From the NCBI RefSeq assembly GCF_003367245.1, contig NZ_QRGR01000027.1, forward strand, positions 1 through 64,000: a stretch of DNA of 64,000 nt, in the 5' to 3' direction. A model generated the notes under the pieces. The model had not been told where the DNA came from. It did no database searches and saw only the letters and a program-made list of their open reading frames with translations. Shown one piece after another: positions 44,538 to 53,737 of this stretch. Made by a program: the position numbers and the translations under genes. The stretch is from Pontibacter diazotrophicus (GTDB lineage Bacteria > Bacteroidota > Bacteroidia > Cytophagales > Hymenobacteraceae). Numbering within the stretch: position 1 is the first letter of the stretch; the number at the start of each line of letters is the position of its first letter.

Positions 44538-44870
44538 CTACTGGGAGCGGCGCAGGCGGCGCTTATCCCGCTTATGCTTCTTCATCATTTTCTTCTCTTT
44601 CTTCAGAATCTCTTTCATCCGCTTGCTGTTCGCTATTTTCTTCTTATCAAAGCTCCTGCGGCGGTCATTTTCATACGCATTAAAACGAGTGTCTAAACCT
44701 GCTGCACGGCGATCGGCGGCATCAACTGATGTACCTTTGCGCTCTACCTTTGCGGTACCCCAATACTCATCTTTCGCAGACAGCGTGCTGCTTTGAGAGG
44801 TCTGGGCATTCGCTTCAGGGTATAAAAGGATAATTCCAAAAGTAAATATCAGCAGGGTCAGTTTCTTCAT
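44538..44870 (-). CDS. Small basic exported protein of unknown function
   Basis: A 110-residue protein with a signal peptide (MKKLTLLIFTFGIILLYPE, ending ANAQ). The mature part is short, first polar and then strongly basic: the C-terminal half is largely Lys and Arg (KKEKKMMKKHKRDKRRLRR). No family is recognised. The basic tail could contact lipid A, nucleic acid or the cell wall. Single gene, no operon partner. Confidence 0.6.
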   Translation of the reverse strand: MKKLTLLIFTFGIILLYPEANAQTSQSSTLSAKDEYWGTAKVERKGTSVDAADRRAAGLDTRFNAYENDRRRSFDKKKIANSKRMKEILKKEKKMMKKHKRDKRRLRRSQ

Positions 44871-44996
44871 ATTAATGCTACTTATTTGTGTTTTCAGGTC
44901 TATAACGTGAAACCCCTTCTAAAGGTATCACTTAGTTACTTTAACACGAAATAGGAAGCTAAAAGTTCTGATATTTAAAATTTTATGCTATTCTGG

Positions 44997-45446
44997 CTAC
45001 ACTACTTTATTATTCGGTTCGGTAGCGGAAGTCTCATCTTGCCCTTTCAATAAGTCCCGGATCTCGGCCAGAAGCACCTCCTGTTTATTTGTTGCCGGCG
45101 CAGGCTTGGCGGCTTCCTGCTCCCGCAGGCGGTTAACAGTGCGCACCAACAGGAAAATAGCAAACGCAATAATAAGGAAGTTTAAAACGGTCTGCAGAAA
45201 ATTGCCATACCTCAGCGTAACGGCCGCCTCTACTACCTCTCCGTTTTCTATTACAGCCTGCCGCAGCACCAGTTGTAACCTGGACAGGTCTACGTTGCTC
45301 ACCAGCAGGCCCAGGGGCGGCATAATAACATCGTCTACCAGCGATTTGGTAATGGCTCCGAATGCAGCACCGATCACCACACCTACCGCCAGGTCTATCA
45401 CATTCCCTTTAACAGCAAATTTTTTAAACTCTGAAAAGAAACCCAT
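44997..45446 (-). CDS. mscL: Large-conductance mechanosensitive channel
   Basis: A 149-residue inner-membrane channel that opens under osmotic downshock. The N-terminal MGFFSEFKKFAVKGNVIDLAVGVVIGAAFG (N-terminal helix and first membrane helix), the periplasmic loop and the second membrane helix (FLIIAFAIFLLVRTVNRL) are all present, followed by a cytoplasmic helix (LLAEIRDLLKGQ). Length and motifs are typical. Single gene. Confidence 0.94.
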   Translation of the reverse strand: MGFFSEFKKFAVKGNVIDLAVGVVIGAAFGAITKSLVDDVIMPPLGLLVSNVDLSRLQLVLRQAVIENGEVVEAAVTLRYGNFLQTVLNFLIIAFAIFLLVRTVNRLREQEAAKPAPATNKQEVLLAEIRDLLKGQDETSATEPNNKVV

Positions 45447-45553
45447 GCACTTTAATGATTTATGAACAAGAAATAATTTGTGAATTTAGCCATTATTCAG
45501 ATATCGCACACACCTCCCTGCACCAGTGTTACCCGTAGCTTGCCCGATAAGCT

Positions 45554-45584
45554 GTTTAGGGATTGAACTAAATCACTATCTTTG
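45554..45584 (+). promoter_or_regulatory. Predicted promoter of the enoyl-CoA hydratase gene
   Basis: A weak GTTT (45554-45557), a 19-base spacer and a perfect -7 element TATCTTTG (45577-45584). Start near 45591, about 34 bases before the ATG at 45625. Confidence 0.5.
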
Positions 45585-45624
45585 TAAAAGAAAAAATTGA
45601 TTTTAACCTGAGTTGGATCAACTT

Positions 45625-46407
45625 ATGACGACATACGAGAACCTGCTGCTTACCCTGGACAATGGCATATTAACAATTACTATTAATAGGGCAGATAAGC
45701 TGAATGCGTTGAGCACAGCTACCATAACAGAGATAAGAAGCGCCGTTCAGCAAGTGTATGATGATGCTGCCGTGAAAGGAGCCATCATAACGGGAACGGG
45801 TCCAAAGGCTTTTGTGGCTGGCGCTGACATCTCTGAAATTGCTGAACTGAGCGAAGTGACTGCCCGTAGCTTTGCTGAGCGGGGCCAGGAAGTTTTCAGC
45901 ATGATTGAGCGTTGCAACAAACCCATTATAGCAGCCGTGAACGGTTTTGCCTTAGGGGGAGGTTGCGAACTGGCCATGGCCTGCCACATACGCGTAGCCA
46001 GCAATAATGCCCGGCTCGGCCTGCCAGAGGTAAGCCTGGGCATACTGCCTGGGTACGGTGGCACGCAGCGCCTGACACAGTTGGTAGGCAAAGGCAAAGC
46101 CATGGAACTGATAATGACCGGCGACATGATTCCTGCAGAAGAGGCGAAAGCGCTTGGATTAATAAACCATGTCGTTCCGCAGGAAGAACTGATGGCTAAA
46201 TGTGTGCAGATAATGGAGAAGATTATGATCAAGGCACCATTGGCAGTAGGCCTTGTAATTGATTGCATCAATGCGGCGCTCAACAAAGATGAGAACGGTT
46301 ACCAGACAGAGGCCAATGCCTTTGCCCGCTGCTGTGCATCAGAAGACTTTGTAGAAGGCACGAACGCATTTCTCGAGAAGCGCACGCCGAACTTTACAGG
46401 TAACTAA
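45625..46407 (+). CDS. Enoyl-CoA hydratase/isomerase family protein
   Basis: A 260-residue crotonase-fold enzyme. The oxyanion-hole motif (FVAGADISEIAEL), GFALGGGCELAMACHIR and LPEVSLGILPGYGGTQRL are present, with both catalytic Glu (in GCELA and LPEV), so it should hydrate 2-enoyl-CoA in fatty acid breakdown. Related crotonases have other activities, and the substrate chain length is not readable. The frame can be extended to TTG at 45613, but ATG at 45625 (MTTYENLLLTLDNG) fits. The flippase gene starts 34 bases later. Confidence 0.9.
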   Translation: MTTYENLLLTLDNGILTITINRADKLNALSTATITEIRSAVQQVYDDAAVKGAIITGTGPKAFVAGADISEIAELSEVTARSFAERGQEVFSMIERCNKPIIAAVNGFALGGGCELAMACHIRVASNNARLGLPEVSLGILPGYGGTQRLTQLVGKGKAMELIMTGDMIPAEEAKALGLINHVVPQEELMAKCVQIMEKIMIKAPLAVGLVIDCINAALNKDENGYQTEANAFARCCASEDFVEGTNAFLEKRTPNFTGN

Positions 46408-46440
46408 AACTGAGCTACACCCGGCCCTCAACCACATGAC

Positions 46441-47940
46441 ATGAGTATAGCCAAGAAATTGGTCGGGCAGACTGCTGCCTATGGCTTAAGTAGTATTGTA
46501 GGCAGAGCCCTCAATTACCTGCTCGTACCTATCTACACCGATGTTTTCCTCCCTGAGGAGTATGGTGTGGTTTCTTATCTCTACGCTTTTGTCGGCTTCT
46601 TCAACATCCTGTATACCTACGGAATGGAGACGGCCTTTTTCCGTTATGCAAACAAGCCCGGGGCAGACAGAGACAAACTCTACAACGAGGTGCTCAGCCT
46701 GATTATATGCAGCAGCGCCATTTTTACAGGTATACTTCTACTTGCTTCCGGGGCCATTGTCGACTATAAAGGTTACCCGGAAGAATACCAGAGTTACATC
46801 AACTGGTTAGCTCTGATACTGGCGATAGATGCCATTGTGGCTATTCCGTTTGCCAAGCTGCGCCTGCAGAACAAGCCAATCAAGTTTGCCTCCATTAAGC
46901 TGATCAACATCCTGTTGACGGTAGGTGGTAACATTCTCTTCCTGGTGGTTTTCCGCCATATTTACCATGGCGAGTACCTGCAGGAGCTTCGCCCGCTGGT
47001 AGAGCCGCTCTATGATCCTGATTTTGGAGTTGGCTACATCTTTCTGATAAACTTGGTGGCCAATGCTCTGCTGATTCCGATGTTGTGGAAGGAGTTCGCC
47101 AGCTTAAGGTTTGAACTGAATAAGGAACAGCTGCGCCCTATGCTGCTTTATGCTTACCCGCTCCTGTTTATGGGTTTGGCAGGCATGGTAAACGAGGTCA
47201 TAGACAGGATTCTGTTGGAGGAGTGGCTGCCGGAAAGCTTCTACCCAAATAAAACTAACATGGCAGTTGTCGGGATATACAGCGCCTGCTATAAACTCTC
47301 CATCTTTATGACGCTGGCCATACAGGCCTTCCGTTACGCAGCCGAACCGTTCTTCTTTTCGCAGGCTGAAGAAAAAGATTCGCCTCAGTCATTCGCGCTT
47401 ATCATGAAGTGGTTTGTGATTGCCTGTGCCTTTATTTTTCTGTTCATCTCAGCTAACTTAGAAGACTTTGCCCTGCTGCTGCGCAGCCCCGAATACCGCG
47501 AAGGCATTATGGTGGTACCGGTGCTGCTCCTGGCTAATTTGTTCTTAGGTGTTTATTATAACCTTTCGGTGTGGTTTAAGCTGACTGACAAGACAAGGTT
47601 TGGTACTTACATCAGCTTTGCTGGTGCTGCCATTACCATTATATTCAACCTGCTCCTGATTCCGGTGCTGGGGTATATGGGCTCGGCTATAGCTACCTTT
47701 ATCTGCTACTTCAGTATGGCAACAGCCAGCTACCTGCTTGGCAACCGCCACTATCCCATCCCTTATCCGACCAAAACCATCATAAGCTACATTTTGCTGG
47801 CTACAGGCTTAGTATGGTTGGCACTTGGAGTAGATATTGAAAACTTCTGGCTACGCCATGCCTACCATTTAGCCGTTTGTGCTGCCTTCCTGGTCATCGT
47901 GTGGTTACGCGAGCGGCCGCGCTTGCTCCTCAAAGCTTAG
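46441..47940 (+). CDS. Polysaccharide flippase (Wzx-like, MOP superfamily)
   Basis: A 499-residue inner-membrane protein with about 12-14 membrane segments. It starts like polysaccharide transporters of the MOP superfamily (KLVGQTAAYGLSSIVGRALNYLLVPIYT, then FLPEEYGVVSYLYAFVGF). Such proteins flip lipid-linked sugar units across the membrane. It heads a compact cluster with dut, a sugar nucleotidyltransferase and envelope lipoprotein genes, in keeping with surface glycan export. The substrate is unknown. Confidence 0.9.
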   Translation: MSIAKKLVGQTAAYGLSSIVGRALNYLLVPIYTDVFLPEEYGVVSYLYAFVGFFNILYTYGMETAFFRYANKPGADRDKLYNEVLSLIICSSAIFTGILLLASGAIVDYKGYPEEYQSYINWLALILAIDAIVAIPFAKLRLQNKPIKFASIKLINILLTVGGNILFLVVFRHIYHGEYLQELRPLVEPLYDPDFGVGYIFLINLVANALLIPMLWKEFASLRFELNKEQLRPMLLYAYPLLFMGLAGMVNEVIDRILLEEWLPESFYPNKTNMAVVGIYSACYKLSIFMTLAIQAFRYAAEPFFFSQAEEKDSPQSFALIMKWFVIACAFIFLFISANLEDFALLLRSPEYREGIMVVPVLLLANLFLGVYYNLSVWFKLTDKTRFGTYISFAGAAITIIFNLLLIPVLGYMGSAIATFICYFSMATASYLLGNRHYPIPYPTKTIISYILLATGLVWLALGVDIENFWLRHAYHLAVCAAFLVIVWLRERPRLLLKA

Positions 47941-47971
47941 GCATTATACTTCATGCGTATTATATTTATAG

Positions 47972-48424
47972 ATGATGAACAACAAGAACTTGCTGGTTAA
48001 CTTCATTAACCAATCCAAACACACGCTTCCCTCCTACCAAACACAGCATTCGGCAGGCATGGACCTGCGGGCAAACCTCGAAGCGCCGGTTACGTTGAAG
48101 CCACTGCAGCGCGCACTCATCCCGACGGGCTTGTTTATTGAGTTGCCGGAAGGGCACGAGGCGCAGATTCGTCCGCGCAGCGGCCTGGCTTATAAACACG
48201 GTATTTCTATCGTTAACAGTCCGGGTACTATCGATGCCGATTACCGGGGCGAGATAAAGGTACTGCTGGTAAACCTGTCTGATGAGGAGTTTGTGGTAGA
48301 GGATGGTGAGCGCATTGCCCAGATGGTAGTAGCCCGGTATGAACGCATCGCATGGCGTGAGGCGGAAGCACTAACTGACACGGAACGCGGTGCAGGCGGC
48401 TACGGCAGCACCGGAACCAAATAA
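47972..48424 (+). CDS. dut: dUTP diphosphatase
   Basis: A 150-residue trimeric enzyme that hydrolyses dUTP to dUMP and so keeps uracil out of DNA. The family motifs are present in order: [17 protein letters not shown], the uracil-binding loop [13 protein letters not shown], and the glycine-rich C-terminal [10 protein letters not shown]. The start can be either of two adjacent ATG codons (47972, 47975). It lies 31 bases after the flippase gene. Confidence 0.95.
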   Translation: MMNNKNLLVNFINQSKHTLPSYQTQHSAGMDLRANLEAPVTLKPLQRALIPTGLFIELPEGHEAQIRPRSGLAYKHGISIVNSPGTIDADYRGEIKVLLVNLSDEEFVVEDGERIAQMVVARYERIAWREAEALTDTERGAGGYGSTGTK

Positions 48425-48570
48425 TTTTTGTAACCCAGGCGCTTTTTTTCGTTAATAATAAAAGGCGAATACGAATACCATATAACAGCATATCACCCCA
48501 ATTATTAAAATAAATGTAAAATTGCTGCAGCAGCAGACACTCCTGTAGCTTAAACCAATCAAAAATAACT

Positions 48571-49578
48571 ATGAGGATAATCATACCAATGGCGGGAATG
48601 GGCAAGCGCATGCGGCCCCATACACTAACTGTTCCTAAACCACTTATCCCAATTGCAGGCAAGCCTATTGTGCAGCGCCTGGTAGAAGACATTGCAAAAG
48701 TTTGTGAGGAGCCTATTGAAGAGGTTGCTTTCATTATCGGCCACTTTGGAGACAAGGTAGAGCAGGACCTGAAAAAAATCGCTGCGGCCGTTGGTGCCAA
48801 AGGCAGCATCTATTACCAGGAAGAAGCTCTGGGTACAGCCCATGCCATCCTTTGCGCACAGGCTTCTCTGGAAGGCAAAGTAGTGGTAGCCTTCGCAGAC
48901 ACACTTTTCAAAGCCGATTTCCAGCTCGACACCAACGCCGACGGCACCATCTGGGTACAGCGCGTGGAAGATCCGCGTCCTTTTGGCGTGATAAAGCTGA
49001 ACGAGCAAAACGAGATCACAGATTTTGTGGAGAAACCAGAGCACTTCGTATCTGATCTGGCCATCATCGGAATCTACTATTTCCGCGATGGAGAGTACCT
49101 GCGCAGCGAGCTGCAGTACCTGCTGGACAACAACATCAAAGACAAGGGTGAGTTCCAGCTAACCAACGCTTTAGAGAACATGAAGAACAAAGGAACCACC
49201 TTTATTCCTGCTGTTATCTCTGAATGGCTCGATTGCGGAAATAAAAACGCAACCGTTTATACTAATCAACGCTATTTAGAGTATATAAAGGATGAGGAAG
49301 GCCTGGTGGCCTCATCGGCGAAGCTGGAGAACGCGGTGATTATCCCTCCTGTATACATTGGTGAAAACGCCAGCATTACCAACTCGGTAATCGGCCCGCA
49401 CGTTTCCATCGGAAACAACACAAGCGTATACAACTCAGTGGTGAGCAACTCGATCATTCAGGAAGACACCGCCCTAAAAAACGGCAACGTTGCAAACTCT
49501 ATGTTAGGCAACTTTGTTGTATATGAAGGGCGCCCGTCTGACCTCAGCCTCGGCGACTTTAATACGCTTACAGAGTAG
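48571..49578 (+). CDS. Sugar-phosphate nucleotidyltransferase
   Basis: A 335-residue enzyme. The N-terminal nucleotidyltransferase fold has the signature MAGMGKRMRPHTLTVPKPL with the Lys that contacts the sugar phosphate, and FVEKPEHF. The C-terminal third has left-handed beta-helix hexapeptides (IGPHVSIGNNTSVYN, VSNSIIQEDTAL). It probably makes a nucleoside diphosphate sugar (dTDP-, UDP- or GDP-type) for envelope glycans; substrate choice is not readable. A TPR gene follows after six bases. Confidence 0.88.
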   Translation: MRIIIPMAGMGKRMRPHTLTVPKPLIPIAGKPIVQRLVEDIAKVCEEPIEEVAFIIGHFGDKVEQDLKKIAAAVGAKGSIYYQEEALGTAHAILCAQASLEGKVVVAFADTLFKADFQLDTNADGTIWVQRVEDPRPFGVIKLNEQNEITDFVEKPEHFVSDLAIIGIYYFRDGEYLRSELQYLLDNNIKDKGEFQLTNALENMKNKGTTFIPAVISEWLDCGNKNATVYTNQRYLEYIKDEEGLVASSAKLENAVIIPPVYIGENASITNSVIGPHVSIGNNTSVYNSVVSNSIIQEDTALKNGNVANSMLGNFVVYEGRPSDLSLGDFNTLTE

Positions 49579-49584
49579 ATATTT

Positions 49585-51342
49585 ATGAAAACATTCAGAA
49601 ACCTAATACTTGCCACGTGCTGCCTGGCCTTTGTTGCGTCCGGTGAAAGCAATGCTCAGTCTTCGAAAAAGAGAGCCCGAACTGCAACCGACACGGCCAC
49701 TGCCCCGCAAAAGCAGGAGCCATCAGCGCGCGACAGGCAAATAAGCGAGGCACTGTTTCTGGATGGAATGAAATATTATATGCTGGAGGACTATCAACAA
49801 GCCCTCCAGCTTTTTCAAAAAGCCTACACCGTTACCCCCGACAACGCCGCTTTAAACTATAAGATTGGCGAAACATACCTGCATCTGAAAGACTCCGAGT
49901 CGGCAATGCCTTTTGCAAAGGCTGCGGTAACCTTAGAAAAGCAGAACGCTTACTACTACCTCCTGGTAGCGCAGCTCCACACAGAAAACAAACAGTACAC
50001 CGAAGCTGCCCAGGCTTTCAACGACCTGCTGCGCAATGTGCCTAACTCAGAAGAGTACCTCTTTAACCTGGCCGACCTCTATTTGTCGCAGTCTCGTTTT
50101 GAGGACGCCCTGAAAACGTATGAGCGCATTGAGAAGGAATTCGGTGAGATGGAGCAGCTCTTCGTAAACCGCCAGCAGATATACCTGCGCCAGAAGAATA
50201 TGCCAAAGGCAATTCAGGAAGGTGAGAAACTGTTAGCGACCAACCCAACAGAAATACGCTACTTTTTAGCGCAAGCCGAGCTTCTGAACGCTTCTAAAAA
50301 GCCGAATGAAGCGATACAGGTGCTGGACAAGGCGCTACGCATAGAGCCGCACAATCCCTTTGCACACCTCATGCTCTCAGACCTGAACCGCCAGAAAGGC
50401 AATAAAGCGGAGGCTGAGAAACAAGTAAAAGAAGCATTTAGCAGCGCAGAACTGGATATTGACACCAAAGTGCGCATCCTGGTTGATTTTATACGCCAGC
50501 TACCTAACCCTGAAGTGGAGGGAGTAGCACTGGAGCTTGTTGACCTGACCATTGAAAAACACCCTGACGAAGCCAAAGCTTATGCTGTAGCAGGCGATTT
50601 GCAGACGATTGTTGGTAAAAAAGAGAATGCACGCAATAACTACCTTCAGGCTGTAAAGCTAGATGACTCTCATTTCAAGATCTGGCAGCAGATTGTTTTG
50701 CTGGATGCAGAACTGTCTGAGGCAAGTGCCATGGTGAAACACTCTGAGCAGGCGTTGGAGCTATTTCCGAACCAGGCCGTATTTTGGTTCTATAACGGCA
50801 CCGGCCACCTGATTACGAAAAATTATGAAAGAGCCGTAAAATCGCTGGAGCATGGCAAGCGTCTGTCAGCTGGCGAGCCGGAGCTGCTGGTGCAGTTTAA
50901 CATGCAGTTGGGCGATGGCTATAACTCGCTGAAAGAGTATGAAAAGGCGGACAAGGCATACGAAGCCGTACTGGCACAGGACAAAGACAATGAGCATGTA
51001 CTAAACAACTACAGCTACTTCCTGTCGCTGCGCAACCAGAACATGGAGAAAGCCATGGAAATGGCAGAGCGACTTGTAAAGCAGCATCCTACCAACCCTA
51101 CTTACCTTGACACCTATGCCTGGGTACTGTACAAAAGCGGCAAATACACGGAGGCACGTAAGTACCTGGAGCAAGCCGTAGCTATTTCAGACGACGCCAC
51201 CATTGTAGAGCATTACGGTGATGTGCTATTCAAGCTAGGCAAAAAAGAAGAGGCCGTGAGCCAGTGGCAGAAAGCCAAGCTGAAAGGCGAAGCTTCAGCC
51301 TTTATTGACAGGAAAATAAAAGACAGAAAGCTGTATGAGTAA
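49585..51342 (+). CDS. Exported tetratricopeptide repeat protein
   Basis: A 585-residue protein with a signal peptide (about 1-25, ending NAQ). Almost the whole mature part is helical TPR repeats (ALFLDGMKYYMLEDYQQAL, ALNYKIGETYLHLKDSESAM, EYLFNLADLYLSQSRFEDAL, VLNNYSYFLSLRNQNMEKAM), at least ten in number. It is probably a periplasmic or outer-membrane-associated scaffold. The stop overlaps the start of the DUF4292 gene by eight bases, and such TPR/DUF4292/EnvC arrangements occur in related genomes, so a shared envelope role is likely. Confidence 0.85.
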   Translation: MKTFRNLILATCCLAFVASGESNAQSSKKRARTATDTATAPQKQEPSARDRQISEALFLDGMKYYMLEDYQQALQLFQKAYTVTPDNAALNYKIGETYLHLKDSESAMPFAKAAVTLEKQNAYYYLLVAQLHTENKQYTEAAQAFNDLLRNVPNSEEYLFNLADLYLSQSRFEDALKTYERIEKEFGEMEQLFVNRQQIYLRQKNMPKAIQEGEKLLATNPTEIRYFLAQAELLNASKKPNEAIQVLDKALRIEPHNPFAHLMLSDLNRQKGNKAEAEKQVKEAFSSAELDIDTKVRILVDFIRQLPNPEVEGVALELVDLTIEKHPDEAKAYAVAGDLQTIVGKKENARNNYLQAVKLDDSHFKIWQQIVLLDAELSEASAMVKHSEQALELFPNQAVFWFYNGTGHLITKNYERAVKSLEHGKRLSAGEPELLVQFNMQLGDGYNSLKEYEKADKAYEAVLAQDKDNEHVLNNYSYFLSLRNQNMEKAMEMAERLVKQHPTNPTYLDTYAWVLYKSGKYTEARKYLEQAVAISDDATIVEHYGDVLFKLGKKEEAVSQWQKAKLKGEASAFIDRKIKDRKLYE

Positions 51343-52087
51343 ACACATTTTGCTCTGCCTGATAGCAGTGTTCCTGCTGGCAGGCTGCAAAAGAGAAACA
51401 GCACCCACCACAGCCTCTGCCACTACAGAAACCATAGGCACGGTATCCGTTAACAATTTTGATTTTGATTACTTCAGCTCTAAAGGGCAACTTTCGCTGA
51501 ACAGCGCAAAAGAGAATCTGTCGTCGGGTGTCTCTATCCGGATGAAGAAGGACAGCGTGATATGGGTATCGGTGCAACCAGGCCTGGGCATTGAAGCGGC
51601 CCGCATGATGCTGACCCAGGACTCTGTATACATAATGAATCGCCTGCAAAAGGAGTATGTGGCCACTGACTATTCTTTTCTTCGCAACAGGTTTCAGGTG
51701 GATGTAAACTTTGAGATACTGCAGGCTATCCTTTTGGGCAATTACCAGCAGCAGGGTACAGAAAAAGCTATGGATGAGGGCGACCTGCAGCATGTGCAGC
51801 AGATGCGTGAGAACCTGCTGTTCGACTACTTTATTGGCCGCCTGAACAGTAAACTGCAACAGCTGAATGTGCAGGACCAAAACACAGGCAACACCATCAC
51901 GGTGCTGTACAGCAGCTTTGAGGATATAGGGCAGGAGCCCTTTGCACACGCGCTGGCAGCGCAGGTACTTCAGAAAGGTGAGGTGTCTGACTTTAAAATC
52001 AACTACAGCCGTGTAGCAGTCTCTGATGAGGCGCTCTCTTTCCCGTTCAGTGTACCATCTGATTATAAGCGCCCGCCTGTCAATTAA
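51335..52087 (+). CDS. DUF4292 lipoprotein
   Basis: A 250-residue lipoprotein (lipobox FLLAGC, Cys about 18). The mature part is a beta-rich domain starting FDFDYFSSKGQLSL, with VSIRMKKDSVIWVSVQPGLGIEAARMMLTQDSV, as in the DUF4292 family of Bacteroidota outer-membrane lipoproteins, which resemble LolB-type lipid-binding folds. The role is unknown. The start ATGAGTAA overlaps the TPR gene stop, so translation is coupled. Confidence 0.85.
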   Translation: MSKHILLCLIAVFLLAGCKRETAPTTASATTETIGTVSVNNFDFDYFSSKGQLSLNSAKENLSSGVSIRMKKDSVIWVSVQPGLGIEAARMMLTQDSVYIMNRLQKEYVATDYSFLRNRFQVDVNFEILQAILLGNYQQQGTEKAMDEGDLQHVQQMRENLLFDYFIGRLNSKLQQLNVQDQNTGNTITVLYSSFEDIGQEPFAHALAAQVLQKGEVSDFKINYSRVAVSDEALSFPFSVPSDYKRPPVN

Positions 52088-52100
52088 ATATCTGAGGCTG

Positions 52101-52132
52101 TTGGTTCTTCACTTATAGTTTTGCCATCTTTG
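52101..52132 (+). promoter_or_regulatory. Possible internal promoter before the EnvC-like gene
   Basis: TTG (52101-52103), a 21-base spacer and CATCTTTG (52125-52132) match the Bacteroidetes pattern with one mismatch. Start near 52139, 24 bases before the ATG. Confidence 0.4.
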
Positions 52133-52162
52133 TAAACTCAGAGTAGAAGAACCACCCTTGTG

Positions 52163-53401
52163 ATGAACGCCCTTTACAGATTCACTTTTTTCCTGTTATT
52201 GCTTTGCCTTCCCCTGGCTACCCAGGCCCAGAAAAAGAAAAGCAAAGCGCAGCTGGAAAAAGAGAAGAAAGAAAACCTTAGCCGTATAAAAGAAGCAAAC
52301 CGCATTCTGCAGCAGACCAAGAAGCAGAAGGAGGCTTCTATTGGCCAGCTAAATGCCATCAAAGAAAAAATAACGGTTCAGAAAGGTGTAATCAGCAACA
52401 TATCCCGCGAAATAAACTTTATAGAGTCCGATGTACAGGAGACGGAGGGCATTGTAGGGGCACTCCAGAACGACCTCGACAAGTTGAAAGCGGAGTATGC
52501 TACCATGGTATACGCTGCCTCCAAGACAGCGAATAGTTACAACAAGCTCATGTTCCTGTTTGCCTCCGACAACTTTAACCAGTTGGTACGGCGCATGCGC
52601 TACCTCCAGCAGTATTCAGAATCCCGCAAGAAACAGGTAGAGCAGATAAGCAAGGTGCAGGCTGTTCTCTCCGGCCAGCTGGCGATATTGGAGTCGAAGA
52701 AGCAGCAAAAGCAAAGCCTGCTAAGTAAGCAACTATCAGAGAACAAGAACCTGCTCACCCTGCGCCAGCAGCAGGACAGTGTTATCACCAACCTCAGCAA
52801 GCAGGAGAAAAACCTGAAACAGGAAGTGGCAAGCCGCCAGGAGTCTGTTAAGAAACTGGACAAACTAATTGCCGACATTGTGCGCGAGGAAATTGCCCGC
52901 GCAGCGCGAGCCGCCCGTGCGGCTGGTAAAGCATCCAGCGCCGGTGCAGGCAAAGTTACCCTCACGCCAGAGTTGGCTCTTATCTCCTCTTCTTTTGCAG
53001 GTAACAAAGGACGCCTGGCCTGGCCTGTGGAGCGGGGCTTTATCTCCCAGAAATTTGGCCGCCACAACCACCCGGTATTAAAAGGTGTTGTGGTAGAAAA
53101 TCATGGTGTTGACATACAGACTACTCAGGGAGCCACTGCACGTGCCATTTTTGAAGGCACCGTGCTCACAGTTGCTTCGGTGCCGGGTATGAACAACATT
53201 GTGATGGTGCAGCATGGCGACTACTTTACCGTGTATGCAAAGCTGAAAACTGTAACCGTGAAGCCTGGCCAGACAATTAAGTTAAAAGATGTGATTGGCA
53301 CTGTCTACACTGATAGTGACGGCACCACAGCGCTTCAGTTTCAGGTCTGGAAGAACCAGCAGAACCTGAACCCGGAGACCTGGATTGCGCGCTTGCAGTA
53401 A
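52163..53401 (+). CDS. EnvC-like murein hydrolase activator, degenerate M23 domain
   Basis: A 412-residue exported protein. It has a signal peptide (ending TQAQ), a long coiled coil (about residues 25-245, ALSRIK-type heptads) and a C-terminal LytM/M23 fold (about 290-412, GRLAWPVERGFISQKFGRHNHPVL). The metal site is lost: the first His of HxxxD is Asn (NHGVD), the HxH region reads LQFQ and the YxHL His is Lys (VYAKL). As in E. coli EnvC it should activate amidases rather than cut peptidoglycan itself. ATG at 52163 directly follows a GTG at 52160. The downstream terminator ends the cluster. Confidence 0.85.
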   Translation: MNALYRFTFFLLLLCLPLATQAQKKKSKAQLEKEKKENLSRIKEANRILQQTKKQKEASIGQLNAIKEKITVQKGVISNISREINFIESDVQETEGIVGALQNDLDKLKAEYATMVYAASKTANSYNKLMFLFASDNFNQLVRRMRYLQQYSESRKKQVEQISKVQAVLSGQLAILESKKQQKQSLLSKQLSENKNLLTLRQQQDSVITNLSKQEKNLKQEVASRQESVKKLDKLIADIVREEIARAARAARAAGKASSAGAGKVTLTPELALISSSFAGNKGRLAWPVERGFISQKFGRHNHPVLKGVVVENHGVDIQTTQGATARAIFEGTVLTVASVPGMNNIVMVQHGDYFTVYAKLKTVTVKPGQTIKLKDVIGTVYTDSDGTTALQFQVWKNQQNLNPETWIARLQ

Positions 53402-53436
53402 AAAATCATAACCGGTCCATGTTCAACAGGAAAGCC

Positions 53437-53487
53437 GGTGCCTCAGGATGTGTTTAATAGGCTACACACCCTGAGGCACCAGCTTTT
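53437..53487 (+). terminator. Intrinsic terminator of the EnvC-like gene
   Basis: GGTGCCTCAGG (53437-53447) pairs with CCTGAGGCACC (53470-53480), extended by TGTGT/ACACA past one mismatch, and a T-run lies at 53484-53488. Confidence 0.8.
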
Positions 53488-53603
53488 TCGTATCAACACG
53501 GTAGAGCCTCACCTCTCAATGATCATTACTTTGCCTGCTTCAGTAGCCTTGGAAGCCTCCATGAAGAGCATGACAGATGCGCCACAACAGCAGGGCTATA
53601 AAA

Positions 53604-53630
53604 TAAAAAAACACCCTACAGTGCAGGGTG
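53604..53630 (-). terminator. Intrinsic terminator of the candidate small RNA
   Basis: CACCCT (53612-53617) pairs with AGGGTG (53625-53630). The A-run 53605-53611 gives seven U's on the minus strand, then A and more U's. Confidence 0.65.
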
Positions 53631-53703
53631 CCTTTCCAAGCTATGAAAACAAACTTAATACTTTATATGAAAGCAAGCTTCTGAACGCCTGCATCAAAAT
53701 CGA
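53605..53703 (-). ncRNA. Candidate small RNA
   Basis: A promoter (53707-53737) and an intrinsic terminator (53604-53630) face the same way on the minus strand about 95 bases apart, with no frame of useful length between. The start should lie near 53703 and the end in the U-tract near 53605. No homologous RNA is recognised. Function and expression are unproven. Confidence 0.4.
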
Positions 53704-53706
53704 AAT

Positions 53707-53737
53707 CAAATTTACAACGATATGGCTACAAATGCAA
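53707..53737 (-). promoter_or_regulatory. Predicted promoter of the candidate small RNA
   Basis: Read on the minus strand, TTG (53737-53735), a 20-base spacer and TAAATTTG (53714-53707) match the consensus fully. Confidence 0.5.
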
